A stretch of 64,000 nucleotides of DNA from Achromobacter mucicolens (GCF_902859725.1 NZ_CADIJP010000007.1:62001-126000), one strand, 5' to 3'. Shown: positions 15,971 to 25,371, counted from the first letter of the stretch. Numbers and translations are program-made. The notes: a model not told the origin generated them from the sequence alone.

Positions 15971-17230
15971 GTGACAGAGTCCGGACTGCAAATCATCGCC
16001 GCCATTGTTTTTGCGATTGCCTTGCTGCACACCTTTTCCGCGCCGATCTTCCTGCGCCTGGCGCATCGCAGCAAACGTCATGGCGGTCTGCTGCATCTCT
16101 TGGGTGAGGTCGAAGTCGTTTTTGGATTTTGGGCGGCGATCCTGCTCATCCTGATGGCGTTGGCCGCGTCGGGCGGCTCGGCGCTGGCGTATGCCGAATC
16201 GCGCAACTACACGGAACCGGCTTTCGTATTTGTCGTGATGGTCATCGCGGCCTCGTTGCCGGTGTTGACGGTGGTGATGCGGCTTGTCGAACGCGTGGCG
16301 CGGGTCCTGCCCGTTCAGGACCAGACCGCCAAGGCGTGGCTATGCCTGGCGCTGGTCCCGTTGGCGGGATCCCTGGTGACCGAACCGGCCGCCATGACGA
16401 TTGCGGCCATGATGCTGGCGCCGCAGGTCTTCCATCGCGACATGCCGGAGCGGCTGAAGTACCTGGCGCTGGGTGTCCTGTTCGTGAACATCTCGATTGG
16501 CGGCACGCTGACATCCTATGCTGCGCCGCCCGTTCTGATGGTGGCCTCGACCTGGGGGTGGGATAGCGCTTTCATGTTCACCACGTTTGGCTGGAAGGCG
16601 GCGCTGGCCGTGCTGGTCAATGCCACGCTCGTGACCGTGTTGCTGCGTCCTTACCTGCGTTCTGGGGATGTGTTGTCGACCAAGAAGGCCGCGGCCCCAA
16701 TGTCGCCGGTCGTCATCGCCGTGCACTTGTTCTTTTTGGCCGCGGTCGTGTTCACCGCGCACCACCCGATCATCTTCCTGGCGCTGTTCCTGTTCTTCAT
16801 CGGTTACACGCAGGCTTACAAGGGCAGTCAAAGTCCGCTCATCATCAAAGAGGCGCTGTTGGTCGGCTTCTTTCTTGCAGGGCTGGTGGTGTTGGGCGGC
16901 ATGCAACAGTGGTGGTTGCAACCCATCGTGAGCGGGCTCGAACCCAACGTGCTGTTTGTGGGCGCATTGGCGCTGACCGCAATCACAGACAACGCCGCGC
17001 TGACCTATCTGGGTTCGCTCATTGACGGCATTTCCGGCCAGGCCCAGTACATGCTGGTGGCCGGCGCGGTGGCAGGCGGCGGGTTGACCGTCATCGCCAA
17101 CGCGCCCAACCCGGCGGGCGTGGCGTTGCTTCGAGGCGGCTTCGCCAATGGCGCCGTCAGCATGCTGGGGTTGTTGTCTGGTGCGCTGGTGCCCACGGCC
17201 ATTGCCGCTGCGTTCCTCTTTTTTCTTTGA
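15971..17230 (+). CDS. Putative Na+/H+ antiporter family membrane protein
   Basis: A 419-residue inner-membrane protein with roughly eleven hydrophobic segments. The layout and motifs, such as LVTEPAAMTIAAMML and TAITDNAALTYLGS, fit the family annotated as putative Na+/H+ antiporters (PF07399). This family belongs to the ion-transporter superfamily and its members are poorly characterised. I start it at the GTG at 15971, which begins VTESGLQIIAA and follows a CAGGA ribosome binding site; the frame is open further upstream but overlaps the hypothetical gene. Sodium expulsion could complement sodium-coupled uptake by tctBA, but that link is inference. Confidence 0.78.
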   Translation: MTESGLQIIAAIVFAIALLHTFSAPIFLRLAHRSKRHGGLLHLLGEVEVVFGFWAAILLILMALAASGGSALAYAESRNYTEPAFVFVVMVIAASLPVLTVVMRLVERVARVLPVQDQTAKAWLCLALVPLAGSLVTEPAAMTIAAMMLAPQVFHRDMPERLKYLALGVLFVNISIGGTLTSYAAPPVLMVASTWGWDSAFMFTTFGWKAALAVLVNATLVTVLLRPYLRSGDVLSTKKAAAPMSPVVIAVHLFFLAAVVFTAHHPIIFLALFLFFIGYTQAYKGSQSPLIIKEALLVGFFLAGLVVLGGMQQWWLQPIVSGLEPNVLFVGALALTAITDNAALTYLGSLIDGISGQAQYMLVAGAVAGGGLTVIANAPNPAGVALLRGGFANGAVSMLGLLSGALVPTAIAAAFLFFL

Positions 17231-17285
17231 GAAGTCGATTCGGTCCCCTTAGCGAACAAGCCCGCGCAGGGAGGGGCCAAAACGC

Positions 17286-17315
17286 GCAAAGCCGCACAAG
17301 AATGCGCGGCTTTGC
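17286..17315. terminator. Hairpin between convergent antiporter and pirin genes
   Basis: A ten-base perfect stem GCAAAGCCGC/GCGGCTTTGC with a ten-base loop lies between the two convergent stop codons. There is a short T-run only on the leftward side. It probably acts as a shared, moderate terminator. Confidence 0.55.
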
Positions 17316-17335
17316 CCTTCACATTGTGGCAACCC

Positions 17336-18199
17336 TTACCCCATCTGCCCATACTTTCCGGCATTGAAGTCCTGGATCGCCTCGACGATCTCCGCTTGCG
17401 AGTTCATCACGAACGGCCCATACCCGACCACGGGTTCATCAATCGGCTCCCCGCTCAAGATCAAAAACACCGCGTCGTTATTCGCTTCGACCGTGATGTC
17501 TTCTCCCTCTTTGGAGAACAGTGCCAATTGCGCATCCCGCGCGACGGATTCGCCGTTGACCAGCACCGTGCCGCGCAGCATCACGAGCATGCTGTTGCGG
17601 CCCGCGGCAACGGGGAAGGTTGCCGTCTTGCCCGCCGCCAGTTTCACGTCCCACACGTCCATCGGCGTGAAGGTCCGGGCGGGACCCGCGTGGCCGGCGT
17701 AGTTGCCGGCGATCACGCGTAGCGTGCCGGCGTCGTCAGGCAGGGGCACGACCGGGATGTCTGCGTTCAGAATGCCTTGGTAGCCGGCCGGCGCCTTCTT
17801 GTCCTTGGCGGGCAGGTTGACCCAGAGCTGCACCATTTCCAGTTTGCCGCCCGTGCGGGTGAAGGCGTGGGAATGGAATTCCTCGTGCAGGATGCCGGAC
17901 GCCGCCGTCATCCATTGGACGTCGCCGGGGCCGATGACGCCGCCGTTGCCGGTGGAGTCGCGATGTTCGACTTCGCCGCTGTAGACGATGGTCACGGTCT
18001 CGAAGCCGCGGTGCGGGTGCTGGCCGACGCCGCGGGGCTGGCTGGCCGGACCGAATTCGGCGGGGCCGGCGTAGTCCAGCAGCAGGAACGGGCTGGTGTC
18101 GCGGCCTTTGTCGTTGTACGAGAACATGGAGCGCACCGGAAATCCGTCGCCCACCCAGTGGGGACGGGGGCTGGCGTGCACGCCGAGGATCTTCTTCAT
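17336..18199 (-). CDS. Pirin family protein
   Basis: A 287-residue bicupin. The pirin metal-binding signature is visible as GQHPHRGFETVTIVY near residue 60 with a further EHRDSTG histidine site about 25 residues later. A conserved PGDVQWMTAASGILHEE stretch follows. Bacterial pirins bind iron and some have quercetinase activity; others interact with metabolic enzymes. The function here cannot be fixed further. I start at the ATG at 18199 (MKKILGVHASP); the frame extends upstream without family-like sequence. It is monocistronic and divergent from the DNA glycosylase gene. Confidence 0.9.
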   Translation of the reverse strand: MKKILGVHASPRPHWVGDGFPVRSMFSYNDKGRDTSPFLLLDYAGPAEFGPASQPRGVGQHPHRGFETVTIVYSGEVEHRDSTGNGGVIGPGDVQWMTAASGILHEEFHSHAFTRTGGKLEMVQLWVNLPAKDKKAPAGYQGILNADIPVVPLPDDAGTLRVIAGNYAGHAGPARTFTPMDVWDVKLAAGKTATFPVAAGRNSMLVMLRGTVLVNGESVARDAQLALFSKEGEDITVEANNDAVFLILSGEPIDEPVVGYGPFVMNSQAEIVEAIQDFNAGKYGQMG

Positions 18200-18371
18200 G
18201 GTGAGGTTTCCTGTTGCGCGGCCCCTTCGGGGCCGTTCGTCATAGGGAAGAAGATAAGGGCGGATCGGCATTCCCGGTAGTGCTCGTGATTGATAAGCAC
18301 CGTTCCATGTGGCGAACGATCAATGCGGGCGAGGCGGGCGGGCCAGCGTCGCGGCGGGTATTCTTCCGGGC

Positions 18372-18926
18372 ATGGACAAGATCAGGAATGACATCGCGGC
18401 GGCGCGGCGCGAGGCGGTGGTTACGGGATTTGCCCCGGTGGCGGGGGACGGCCCGCGCGTGCTGGTGCTGGGCTCCATGCCGGGCGTGGCGTCGCTGCGG
18501 CAGGCGCAGTATTACGCGCATCCGCGCAATGCATTCTGGCCGCTGGCGGCGCAGATCTTCGGGTTCGATGCCGGGCTGGGCTACGACGAGCGGCTGCAGG
18601 CACTGCGGGCGAACCGCGTGGCGCTGTGGGATGTGCTGCAGGCTTGCGAACGGCCGGGCAGTCTGGACGCCGATATCCGGGGCGACACGCTGGTGCCGAA
18701 CGATTTCAACGCCTTCCTGGGCCGATATCCCTCGATCACGCGCATCTGTTTCAACGGCGCGAAGGCCGCAGCGATGTTCCGGCGCCATGCGTTGCCAAAC
18801 CTGCCTGCGGCCGCCTCAATTCAGTTTTTTGAACTGCCTTCGACCAGCCCCGCGCACGCTTCGGCCAGCTTCGCGCAGAAACTCGCGGCGTGGGCACCGG
18901 CGCTGAAGCTTCCGTCCCCCAATTGA
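18372..18926 (+). CDS. DNA-deoxyinosine (hypoxanthine) glycosylase, uracil-DNA glycosylase superfamily
   Basis: A 184-residue member of the uracil-DNA glycosylase superfamily. The segment LVLGSMPGVASLRQAQYYAH (31-50), followed by PRNAFW, matches the active-site motif of the family that removes hypoxanthine, and sometimes uracil, from DNA. A C-terminal LPSTSPAHA motif corresponds to the second DNA-contacting loop. It works in base-excision repair of deaminated adenine. Nitrosative chemistry during nitrate respiration raises deamination, so its place beside anaerobic-respiration genes is interesting but may be chance. I chose the ATG at 18372. Confidence 0.88.
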   Translation: MDKIRNDIAAARREAVVTGFAPVAGDGPRVLVLGSMPGVASLRQAQYYAHPRNAFWPLAAQIFGFDAGLGYDERLQALRANRVALWDVLQACERPGSLDADIRGDTLVPNDFNAFLGRYPSITRICFNGAKAAAMFRRHALPNLPAAASIQFFELPSTSPAHASASFAQKLAAWAPALKLPSPN

Positions 18927-18936
18927 CACTTATCAA
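18923..18936 (+). promoter_or_regulatory. FNR/Anr-type box in front of ttrBCA
   Basis: TTGAC-ACTT-ATCAA differs from the FNR consensus TTGAT-N4-ATCAA at one position. It lies 65-78 bp before the ttrB start. A class II site centred at -41.5 would place the transcription start near 18971, with a GATAAG-like -10 element at 18957-18962. A perfect TGATAAGT/ACTTATCA repeat (18928-18935 and 18956-18963) overlaps the same region. Salmonella ttr genes are also FNR-dependent. Confidence 0.75.
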
Positions 18937-19000
18937 GGCTCTATATAACTCCAAGTGATAAGTTAATTTCCGTAACACCTAAACGTTTCGGAGTTTAACG

Positions 19001-19774
19001 ATGCACACCCCCACCAGTCCCCCGGAAACACCGCTGCCGGGCAAGCGTGGCTTTCTGAAAGGGCTGCTCGGCCTGGGCGCCGCGGCCACCGTCATTCCCA
19101 TTCATGCCGACGCCGCGCCCCAGCTTAATGGCCAGCCGCCGCGACGGCCCGGCATGGCCGGCAAGCGCTACGGCATGGTTGTCGACATGCGCAAATGCAT
19201 CGGCTGCCAGTCCTGTACGGTGAGCTGTTCGCTGGAGAACGTGCCGCCCATCGGGCAGTTCCGCACCACCGTCCTGCAATACGAGGTCACGCCCGACGCG
19301 GGCGGGCCGTGTTCGATGGTCATGCTGCCGCGCCTGTGCAACCACTGCGACAAGCCGCCCTGTGTGCCGGTCTGCCCGGTGCAGGCGACCTTCCAGCGCG
19401 AAGACGGCATCGTGCTGGTCGACAACGCGCGCTGCGTGGGATGCGGTTACTGCGTGCAGGCCTGTCCCTACGATGCGCGCTTCATCAATCACGAGACCCA
19501 GACGGCCGACAAGTGCACGTTCTGCGAGCACCGGCTGGAAGCGGGGTTGCTGCCGGCGTGCGTGGAAAGCTGCGTGGGCGGCGCCCGGGTGATCGGGGAC
19601 ATGAACGATCCGGACAGCGCCATTTCGCGGTTGCTGGCCGAACACAAGGCGGACATCAAGGTGCTCAAGCCCGAGATGAAGACCGATCCCCATGTTTTTT
19701 ACATCGGCCTGCCCGATGCGTTTGTTCACCAGGTCGACGGCCAGGCCGGCGTGCGCCTGGCGGGCGGCCATTGA
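19001..19774 (+). CDS. ttrB: Tetrathionate reductase iron-sulfur subunit TtrB
   Basis: A 257-residue periplasmic ferredoxin-type subunit that passes electrons from TtrC to TtrA. It has four [4Fe-4S] cysteine groups: CIGCQSCTVSC, CNHCDKPPCVPVC, CVGCGYCVQAC and CTFCEHRLEAGLLPACVESC. The last third (VGGARVIGDMNDP, PHVFYIGLPDAFV) is very close to Salmonella TtrB as I recall it. The N terminus has a Tat signal with Lys-Arg rather than Arg-Arg (KRGFLK, 15-20), the same unusual substitution known in Salmonella TtrB. It is the first gene of a ttrBCA operon behind an FNR-type box. Confidence 0.93.
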   Translation: MHTPTSPPETPLPGKRGFLKGLLGLGAAATVIPIHADAAPQLNGQPPRRPGMAGKRYGMVVDMRKCIGCQSCTVSCSLENVPPIGQFRTTVLQYEVTPDAGGPCSMVMLPRLCNHCDKPPCVPVCPVQATFQREDGIVLVDNARCVGCGYCVQACPYDARFINHETQTADKCTFCEHRLEAGLLPACVESCVGGARVIGDMNDPDSAISRLLAEHKADIKVLKPEMKTDPHVFYIGLPDAFVHQVDGQAGVRLAGGH

Positions 19775-19793
19775 GCCAAGGAAGGAGACACTC

Positions 19794-20828
19794 ATGCAAA
19801 TCTCTGAACTGCTCACGCCGGTCTACGACGCTGCCTGGCTGCCTTGGGCCGTGCAGTATTTCTTTCTCATCGGCATCAGCGCCACAACCGCGCTGACCGC
19901 CGCCTTCGCGGCTTTCGGCCGGGCCGACTCCGACGCGCGCCGCCTGCTGCCGGCGGCGGTGACGGTGCTGCTGGTCAGCGCCATCGCCGCGCCGGTGTCG
20001 CTGTTGGCCGACCTGCACCAGCCCGGCCGCTTCTGGCACTTCTATGCGCACATCACGCCGTGGTCATGGATGTGGCTGGGGGCGTTGCTGCTGCCGGTCT
20101 TCGTGACGCTGGCGCTGCTGTTCTGCGCGGTGTGGTGGTGGGGCCGGATGGGGTGGCTGCGGGTGGTGGCGGCGGCGCTGGCGCTGTCGGCGCTGTCCAT
20201 CCTGGTCTACACCGGCGCCGAGGTGATGGTGCTGCGTTCGCGGCCCTTGTGGCACACCGTGTTCCTGCCGGTGAACTTTGCGCTGACCGCCTGGCTGGGC
20301 GCTCTGGGCGCGATGTTCCTGGTGGGCCGCTGGCTGCCCGGCGGACTGCGCGTGCTGCCGGTGGCGATGCTGCGCCGGCTGAGCGTGACCGCGGTCGTGA
20401 TGATGGCAATGGGCGCGGGTGCGTGGGCATTGCTGGGCCTCTCGGGACTCGATGCGTCTTTCGAGGCGGCGCTGCGGCTTTTCGCGGACTTTCCGATCTG
20501 GCGTCTGAGCCTGGCGGGCGCCGTCATCACGGCCTTCTGCATCGTCGCGCTGCTGCAGCGGCCGGCACGCACGCTGGCCGCGCCGCTGCCGTCGGCCGCG
20601 TTGGCGCTGACCATGCTGGGCGCGGCGTGGATCTTCCGGTGGGTGGTCTTCATGAGCGTGCAGGGCGTGCCCAAGTACGGTGCGGGGCTGTACCTGTACG
20701 ACATGCCCTGGGGCAGCGATGGGCTGCTGGGCATGGTGGGCGTGCTGGGGCTGTGCGTGGCGCTGATCACCGTCGTGACCTGGGCCCTGGACATCTACCC
20801 CGCGCGCGCACGCGCCGTGGCCGCCTGA
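19794..20828 (+). CDS. ttrC: Tetrathionate reductase membrane subunit TtrC (NrfD family)
   Basis: A 344-residue inner-membrane protein with about nine hydrophobic segments, of the NrfD/PsrC family. It oxidises membrane quinol and donates electrons to TtrB. Conserved family features include FADLHQPGRFW-like sequence (LADLHQPGRFWH, about 65-76) at the quinol site. The ATG at 19794 follows a GGAAGGAG ribosome binding site and starts 19 bp after ttrB. Gene order B-C-A is that of the Salmonella ttr operon, which supports the assignment over polysulfide or DMSO reductases. Confidence 0.9.
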   Translation: MQISELLTPVYDAAWLPWAVQYFFLIGISATTALTAAFAAFGRADSDARRLLPAAVTVLLVSAIAAPVSLLADLHQPGRFWHFYAHITPWSWMWLGALLLPVFVTLALLFCAVWWWGRMGWLRVVAAALALSALSILVYTGAEVMVLRSRPLWHTVFLPVNFALTAWLGALGAMFLVGRWLPGGLRVLPVAMLRRLSVTAVVMMAMGAGAWALLGLSGLDASFEAALRLFADFPIWRLSLAGAVITAFCIVALLQRPARTLAAPLPSAALALTMLGAAWIFRWVVFMSVQGVPKYGAGLYLYDMPWGSDGLLGMVGVLGLCVALITVVTWALDIYPARARAVAA

Positions 20829-20850
20829 GCGCGCGCCGAGACGAAAGCAC

Positions 20851-23800
20851 ATGGATAAGAACGCAATGGACAAGCAACACAAAGACGACAAGCCCGGCGC
20901 CGCGGACGATGGCCCGGATCTGCCTCGCGACGAGGCCCGCCGCAAGCTCATGGTGCGCGGCGGCCTGGCGGCCGGCGGCATGGCGGCGTTTGCCGCGGGC
21001 TACGGCGACACGGTGGTCAAGGCGGTCAAGGGGCTGGCGCAAGGCACGGCCGGCGTGCCGACGGCGCATGCCGTGCGCGGCAACTCGCTGCCGCCGGAGT
21101 TCCGCATCGACCCGCTGACCGGTGCGCTCAGCGCCCAGCCGGGGCAGACGGTCAGCCCGTCGAGCTGTCTGGGCTGCTGGACGCAATGCGGCGTGCGGTT
21201 GCGCGTGGACACGGCAGAGAACCGCATCCTGCGCGTCGCTGGCAACCCGTATCACCCGCTGGCCACGACGCGGCCCGCGGCCATGGAGACGCCGGTGCGC
21301 GAGGTCTACGCGCAGCTGGGCGGCGACAGCGGCCTGGAAGGGCGCGCCACCTCGTGCGCGCGCGGCTCGGCCATGCTGGAACAGATGGACAGCCCGTATC
21401 GCGTGCTGCAGCCCTTGAAGCGGGTGGGCAAGCGCGGCGAGGGCAAGTGGCAGACGATCAGCTTCGAGCAATTGGTCGAGGAAGTCTGTGAAGGCGGCGA
21501 TCTGTTTGGCGAAGGCCACGTGGACGGCCTGCGCGCGATCTACGACCGCGAGACGCCGCTGGACCCCGACAATCCCGAGTACGGCGCGAAGGTGAACCAG
21601 TTCCTGTTCACCGACGCCTCCAACGAAGGGCGCACGCCGCTGATCCAGCGCTTTGCGGGGCAGTCCTTCGGCACCGTCAACTTCAGCAATCACGGCTCGT
21701 ACTGCGGGCAGAGTTTCCGGGTGGGGGCGGGCGCGGCGCTGGGCGACCTGAAGGGCATGCCGCACGGCAAGCCGGACTGGGACAACGCACGCTTCGGGCT
21801 CTTCATTGGCGCGGCGCCGGCGCAGGCGGGCAATCCCTTTCAACGTCAGGCCCGTCAGCTGGCCGAGGCGCGCGTGCGCCCGCAGGAATCGGGATTCAGC
21901 TACGTGGTGGTGTCGCCCGTGCTGCCGGCCTCGTCCAGCCTGTCGGCGGGATCGGGCAATGAATGGGTGCCCGTCAATCCGGCCAGCGATCTGGCGCTGG
22001 CCATGGGGCTGATCCGCTGGATTCTGGACAACGAACGCTTCGACGCGCGCATGCTGGCGCAGCCGGGCCCCGCAGCCATGAAGGCGGCGGGCGAAGCGGC
22101 GTGGACCAACGCCACGCATCTGGTGGTGGCCGAACCGGGCCATCCGCGCCTGGGCGCCTTTTTGCGTGGCGCCGATATGGGCTGGGCGCGTCCGGCCGAT
22201 GCGGACGAGAAATGGGAGGACGTCTACGTCGTGCGTCTGGCGGACGGCACGCTGGCGCCGCACACGACGGCCTCGCCGGCCGCGCTGTTTGTCGACGAGC
22301 CGGTCGCCGCGCCCGGGTTGGCGGGTACGCAAGGGGCGCTGCGGGCGCGCACCTCGCTGGACCTGCTGCGCGAAGAAGCGCGCCGCAAGACGCTGGACGA
22401 GTACGCCGCGCTCTGCGGCGTGCCGGCAGCGAAAATCGCGTCCCTGGCCGAGCGTTTCACCAGTCACGGCAAGCGCGCCGTGGCCGATGCGCACGGCGGC
22501 ACCATGAGCGGCGCGGGCTTTTACACCGCCTACGCCATCGCCATGCTCAACACGCTGGTGGGCAACCTGAACGTGGAAGGCGGACTGGTGCTGGATGCCG
22601 GGCCGTTTCCGCCTTACGGCGCGGGGCCGCGCTACAACATTGCCGGCTTTGCGAACAAGGCCACGCCCAAGGGCGTGTCGCTGTCGCGCAACCGCTTTCC
22701 GTACGAGAAATCCAGCGAATTCAAGCGCAAAAAGGCCGCGGGCCAGCCTGCCTATCCGGCAGCCGCGCCGTGGTATCCGGCGACGGGCGGCCTCAGTTCG
22801 GAGATGCTGGCCTCGGCGCTGTCGGGCTATCCGTACCGCGCCAAGGTCTGGTTCAACCATATGAGCAACCCGGTCTACGGCATTGCCGGGTTCAGGCACG
22901 TGGCGCTGGAAAAGCTGAAGGACCCGCGCATCCTGCCGCTGGCGGTGTCGATCAACCCCTTCATCAACGAGACCAACGCGCTGGCCGATTACATCGTGCC
23001 GGACACGGTCACGTACGAAAGCTGGGGCGTGTCGGCGCCGTGGGCGGACGTGGTGGCCAAGGCCTCGACGGTGCGGTGGCCCACCGTGCAGCCGCGCGTG
23101 GCGCGCTCGGCCACGAACGAGCCTGTTTGCCTGGAGACCTTCCTGATCGCGTGCGCCAAACGCCTGGCCATGCCGGGATTCGGCGAGGGCGCGATGTCGG
23201 ACAAGGAGGGCGCCAAGTACGCGCTGGATACGCCCGAGGACTTTTTCCTGCGCGGGATGGCGAACATCGCGTTTGCCGCGGGACGGCCGGTGCCGCAGGC
23301 GAGCGACGACGACATGGCGCTGACCGGCGTCGACCGCTATCGTGACCTGCTGCAAGCCAAGCTCAAGCCTGCCGAATGGCGGCAGGTGGCCATGCTGATG
23401 AGCCGCGGCGGGCGATTTGACCGGATGGACGAGGCCTGGACGCAAGAAGGCGGCCAGACGCGCCGCACGCGCGTGGCGCACGCCAAGCCGCTGCAGGTGT
23501 GGAGCGAGGAGCTGGCGGGCTTTCGTCATGCGATGACGGGCGAGCGGTACAGCGGCTGTCCCACCTGGTACCCGACCAGGCTGGCGGACGGACGCGACAT
23601 GCGCGATGCGTATCCACGGCAAGAGTGGCCGTTCCTGCTGAGTTCGTTCAAGTCCAATCTGATGAGCTCGTTGTCGATTGGCGTGAACCGCCTGCGCCAG
23701 GTGCATCCGCACAACCCGGTGTCGATCAACCGGCAGGACGGCGAACGGCTGGGCATCCGCAACGGCGATACGGTGCGCATCGTCACGCCGGGCGGGTCGG

Positions 23801-24066
23801 TGACAGGGCCGGCGTTGCTGCGCGACGGCGTGCAGCCGGGCGCGGTGGGCATCGAGCACGGCTACGGCCACACCGAGCTGGGCGCGCGCGTCCATGTCGT
23901 CGATGGCAAACCCATGCCGCATGATCCGGCGCTGGCCGCGGGCGTCAACCTGAACGACCTGGGTTTTGGCGACGCGACGCGGGGCCAGCACGCCAACGTC
24001 TGGATCGATTGGGTGTCGGGCGCTGCGGTGCGTCAAGGCCTGCCTGCCCGAATCGAGCGGGTCTGA
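20851..24066 (+). CDS. ttrA: Tetrathionate reductase catalytic molybdopterin subunit TtrA
   Basis: A 1071-residue periplasmic enzyme of the DMSO-reductase family that reduces tetrathionate to thiosulfate. A Tat signal with RRKLMV lies at residues 30-35. The [4Fe-4S] ligands begin with C106, C109 and C113 (CLGCWTQC). The likely molybdenum ligand is the cysteine in SNHGSYCGQSF. The length is slightly above Salmonella TtrA (about 1020). The distinctive large size and the ttrB-ttrC-ttrA order distinguish it from NapA, PhsA and DmsA. It ends 36 bp from the convergent ccmI gene. No ttrSR sensor pair is present in the window. Confidence 0.92.
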   Translation: MDKNAMDKQHKDDKPGAADDGPDLPRDEARRKLMVRGGLAAGGMAAFAAGYGDTVVKAVKGLAQGTAGVPTAHAVRGNSLPPEFRIDPLTGALSAQPGQTVSPSSCLGCWTQCGVRLRVDTAENRILRVAGNPYHPLATTRPAAMETPVREVYAQLGGDSGLEGRATSCARGSAMLEQMDSPYRVLQPLKRVGKRGEGKWQTISFEQLVEEVCEGGDLFGEGHVDGLRAIYDRETPLDPDNPEYGAKVNQFLFTDASNEGRTPLIQRFAGQSFGTVNFSNHGSYCGQSFRVGAGAALGDLKGMPHGKPDWDNARFGLFIGAAPAQAGNPFQRQARQLAEARVRPQESGFSYVVVSPVLPASSSLSAGSGNEWVPVNPASDLALAMGLIRWILDNERFDARMLAQPGPAAMKAAGEAAWTNATHLVVAEPGHPRLGAFLRGADMGWARPADADEKWEDVYVVRLADGTLAPHTTASPAALFVDEPVAAPGLAGTQGALRARTSLDLLREEARRKTLDEYAALCGVPAAKIASLAERFTSHGKRAVADAHGGTMSGAGFYTAYAIAMLNTLVGNLNVEGGLVLDAGPFPPYGAGPRYNIAGFANKATPKGVSLSRNRFPYEKSSEFKRKKAAGQPAYPAAAPWYPATGGLSSEMLASALSGYPYRAKVWFNHMSNPVYGIAGFRHVALEKLKDPRILPLAVSINPFINETNALADYIVPDTVTYESWGVSAPWADVVAKASTVRWPTVQPRVARSATNEPVCLETFLIACAKRLAMPGFGEGAMSDKEGAKYALDTPEDFFLRGMANIAFAAGRPVPQASDDDMALTGVDRYRDLLQAKLKPAEWRQVAMLMSRGGRFDRMDEAWTQEGGQTRRTRVAHAKPLQVWSEELAGFRHAMTGERYSGCPTWYPTRLADGRDMRDAYPRQEWPFLLSSFKSNLMSSLSIGVNRLRQVHPHNPVSINRQDGERLGIRNGDTVRIVTPGGSVTGPALLRDGVQPGAVGIEHGYGHTELGARVHVVDGKPMPHDPALAAGVNLNDLGFGDATRGQHANVWIDWVSGAAVRQGLPARIERV

Positions 24067-24102
24067 AGGATGGGGGCCGGCCCGCGTGCGCGGCGGTAAG
24101 CG

Positions 24103-25371
24103 TCAGGGCACGACGGTGTCGGCCACCAGCGCCAGGCCGTCCGCCCGAGGCCCTACATCCGTCAGCACGCCGTTCAGGTCTCCGGGCTGGGCGGCGGCGT
24201 TGCCCGAGCGGCTGACGCGAATCTCCACACGCACCTTGCCGGCCTTGGACAGCGTGGCGTCCGGCGACATGGCGGTGCTGTCGTCCAGCACGAAGGCCCG
24301 CGGCAGGTCCGCGGCCTGCATCTTCAGGATGGCGACGGGCATGCGCGATCCTGTCATGGGGCGCGCCAGGATGAAAACGGTGTCGGTCGGGCGGACCTGA
24401 TCGCGCAGGGCGTCGGCGATCCGCGCCTGGCCGGCGAGCCGGGCGGTCGTGACCGAAGCGCCGGCGGAAGGGGCGGGCGCCGTTGCGTCGCGCGCCGCTG
24501 CGCCGGGCGCCGCCCTGCCGCTTGCCGCCATGGCGCGCGCCTGCGCGATGTTCGTCTGTATCTGCCGCGTGGCCTCGGAGTCCGGGGGCAGCAGCGCGCG
24601 CAGCCGTTCCCAGTGCGTCAGCGCGTCGGCGGCGTCGCCGCGGCGCAGCGCCATCATGCCGGCCAGCGCCAGGGCCTTGGGCTGGTCGGCATCGGCCTGA
24701 AGCGCTTGCGCGACGGCGGCAATGGAGGTCTCGTCTGGCTGTCCCTGCCGCGCCGACAGCAGCGCGTCGGCCAGATCGGCCAGCACGGCGGGTTGGCCGG
24801 GGACCAGTCGCAGCACTTCCTGATACGCGGCGACGGCGTCGTTGTAGCGGCCCAGCGTTTCGTAGGAACGCGCCAGCATGTACCAGCCGTCGGCGTCATC
24901 GGGCGCGGCGCGCAGGCGCTGGGCCAGCGCGTTGATCGCCAGCGCCATGTCGTTGTCCGCCGCCTGCGCATGCGGCTCGGGCGCCTGCGACAAGGCGACG
25001 GTGGCGGCCGCGCGTGGATTGCCGAGCTGGCCGTACAGCAGCACCGCGGCCACCGGAACGGCCACCGTCAGCACGCAGGCCGCGGCCAGGCCGGCGCGCT
25101 GACCGCCCAGCCTCGCGCGCGGATCGCGGCGCATCGCCAGATCCTGCAGCAGGTCGCGCTGCAGCTCTTCGTCAGCCCGGGCGTGCGCCTGCGGGGTGAG
25201 GGCGCCGTTGGCGAGATCGCGGCGCAGTTGTTCGCGCTGCGCAAGGTAGAAGGCGCGCACGCTGGCGTCCGCCGCGGTCTCCGCGGCCGGCGTGCGGCGC
25301 AGCAGCGGCGGCACCAGACAGAGCAGGGTGGCCAAGAGCAGGGCCAGGACGATGAGCCAGAGCGTGGTCAT
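24103..25371 (-). CDS. ccmI: Cytochrome c biogenesis protein CcmI
   Basis: A 422-residue protein with two N-terminal membrane segments (about 3-23 and 95-115) and a periplasmic region with tetratricopeptide repeats (about 145-270). CcmI presents unfolded apocytochrome c to the CcmFH haem lyase. It is the last gene of the nap-ccm run, and its start overlaps the ccmH stop by 4 bp. In E. coli this function is the C-terminal part of a longer CcmH; here the two are separate genes, as in most other proteobacteria. Confidence 0.9.
   Translation of the reverse strand: MTTLWLIVLALLLATLLCLVPPLLRRTPAAETAADASVRAFYLAQREQLRRDLANGALTPQAHARADEELQRDLLQDLAMRRDPRARLGGQRAGLAAACVLTVAVPVAAVLLYGQLGNPRAAATVALSQAPEPHAQAADNDMALAINALAQRLRAAPDDADGWYMLARSYETLGRYNDAVAAYQEVLRLVPGQPAVLADLADALLSARQGQPDETSIAAVAQALQADADQPKALALAGMMALRRGDAADALTHWERLRALLPPDSEATRQIQTNIAQARAMAASGRAAPGAAARDATAPAPSAGASVTTARLAGQARIADALRDQVRPTDTVFILARPMTGSRMPVAILKMQAADLPRAFVLDDSTAMSPDATLSKAGKVRVEIRVSRSGNAAAQPGDLNGVLTDVGPRADGLALVADTVVP

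Noticed and set aside
20767-24036. Very long leftward open frame opposite ttrA
   Set aside because: It is antisense to a confidently assigned gene; its composition (runs of Arg, His, Gln, Ala) is the usual by-product of high-GC coding sequence.
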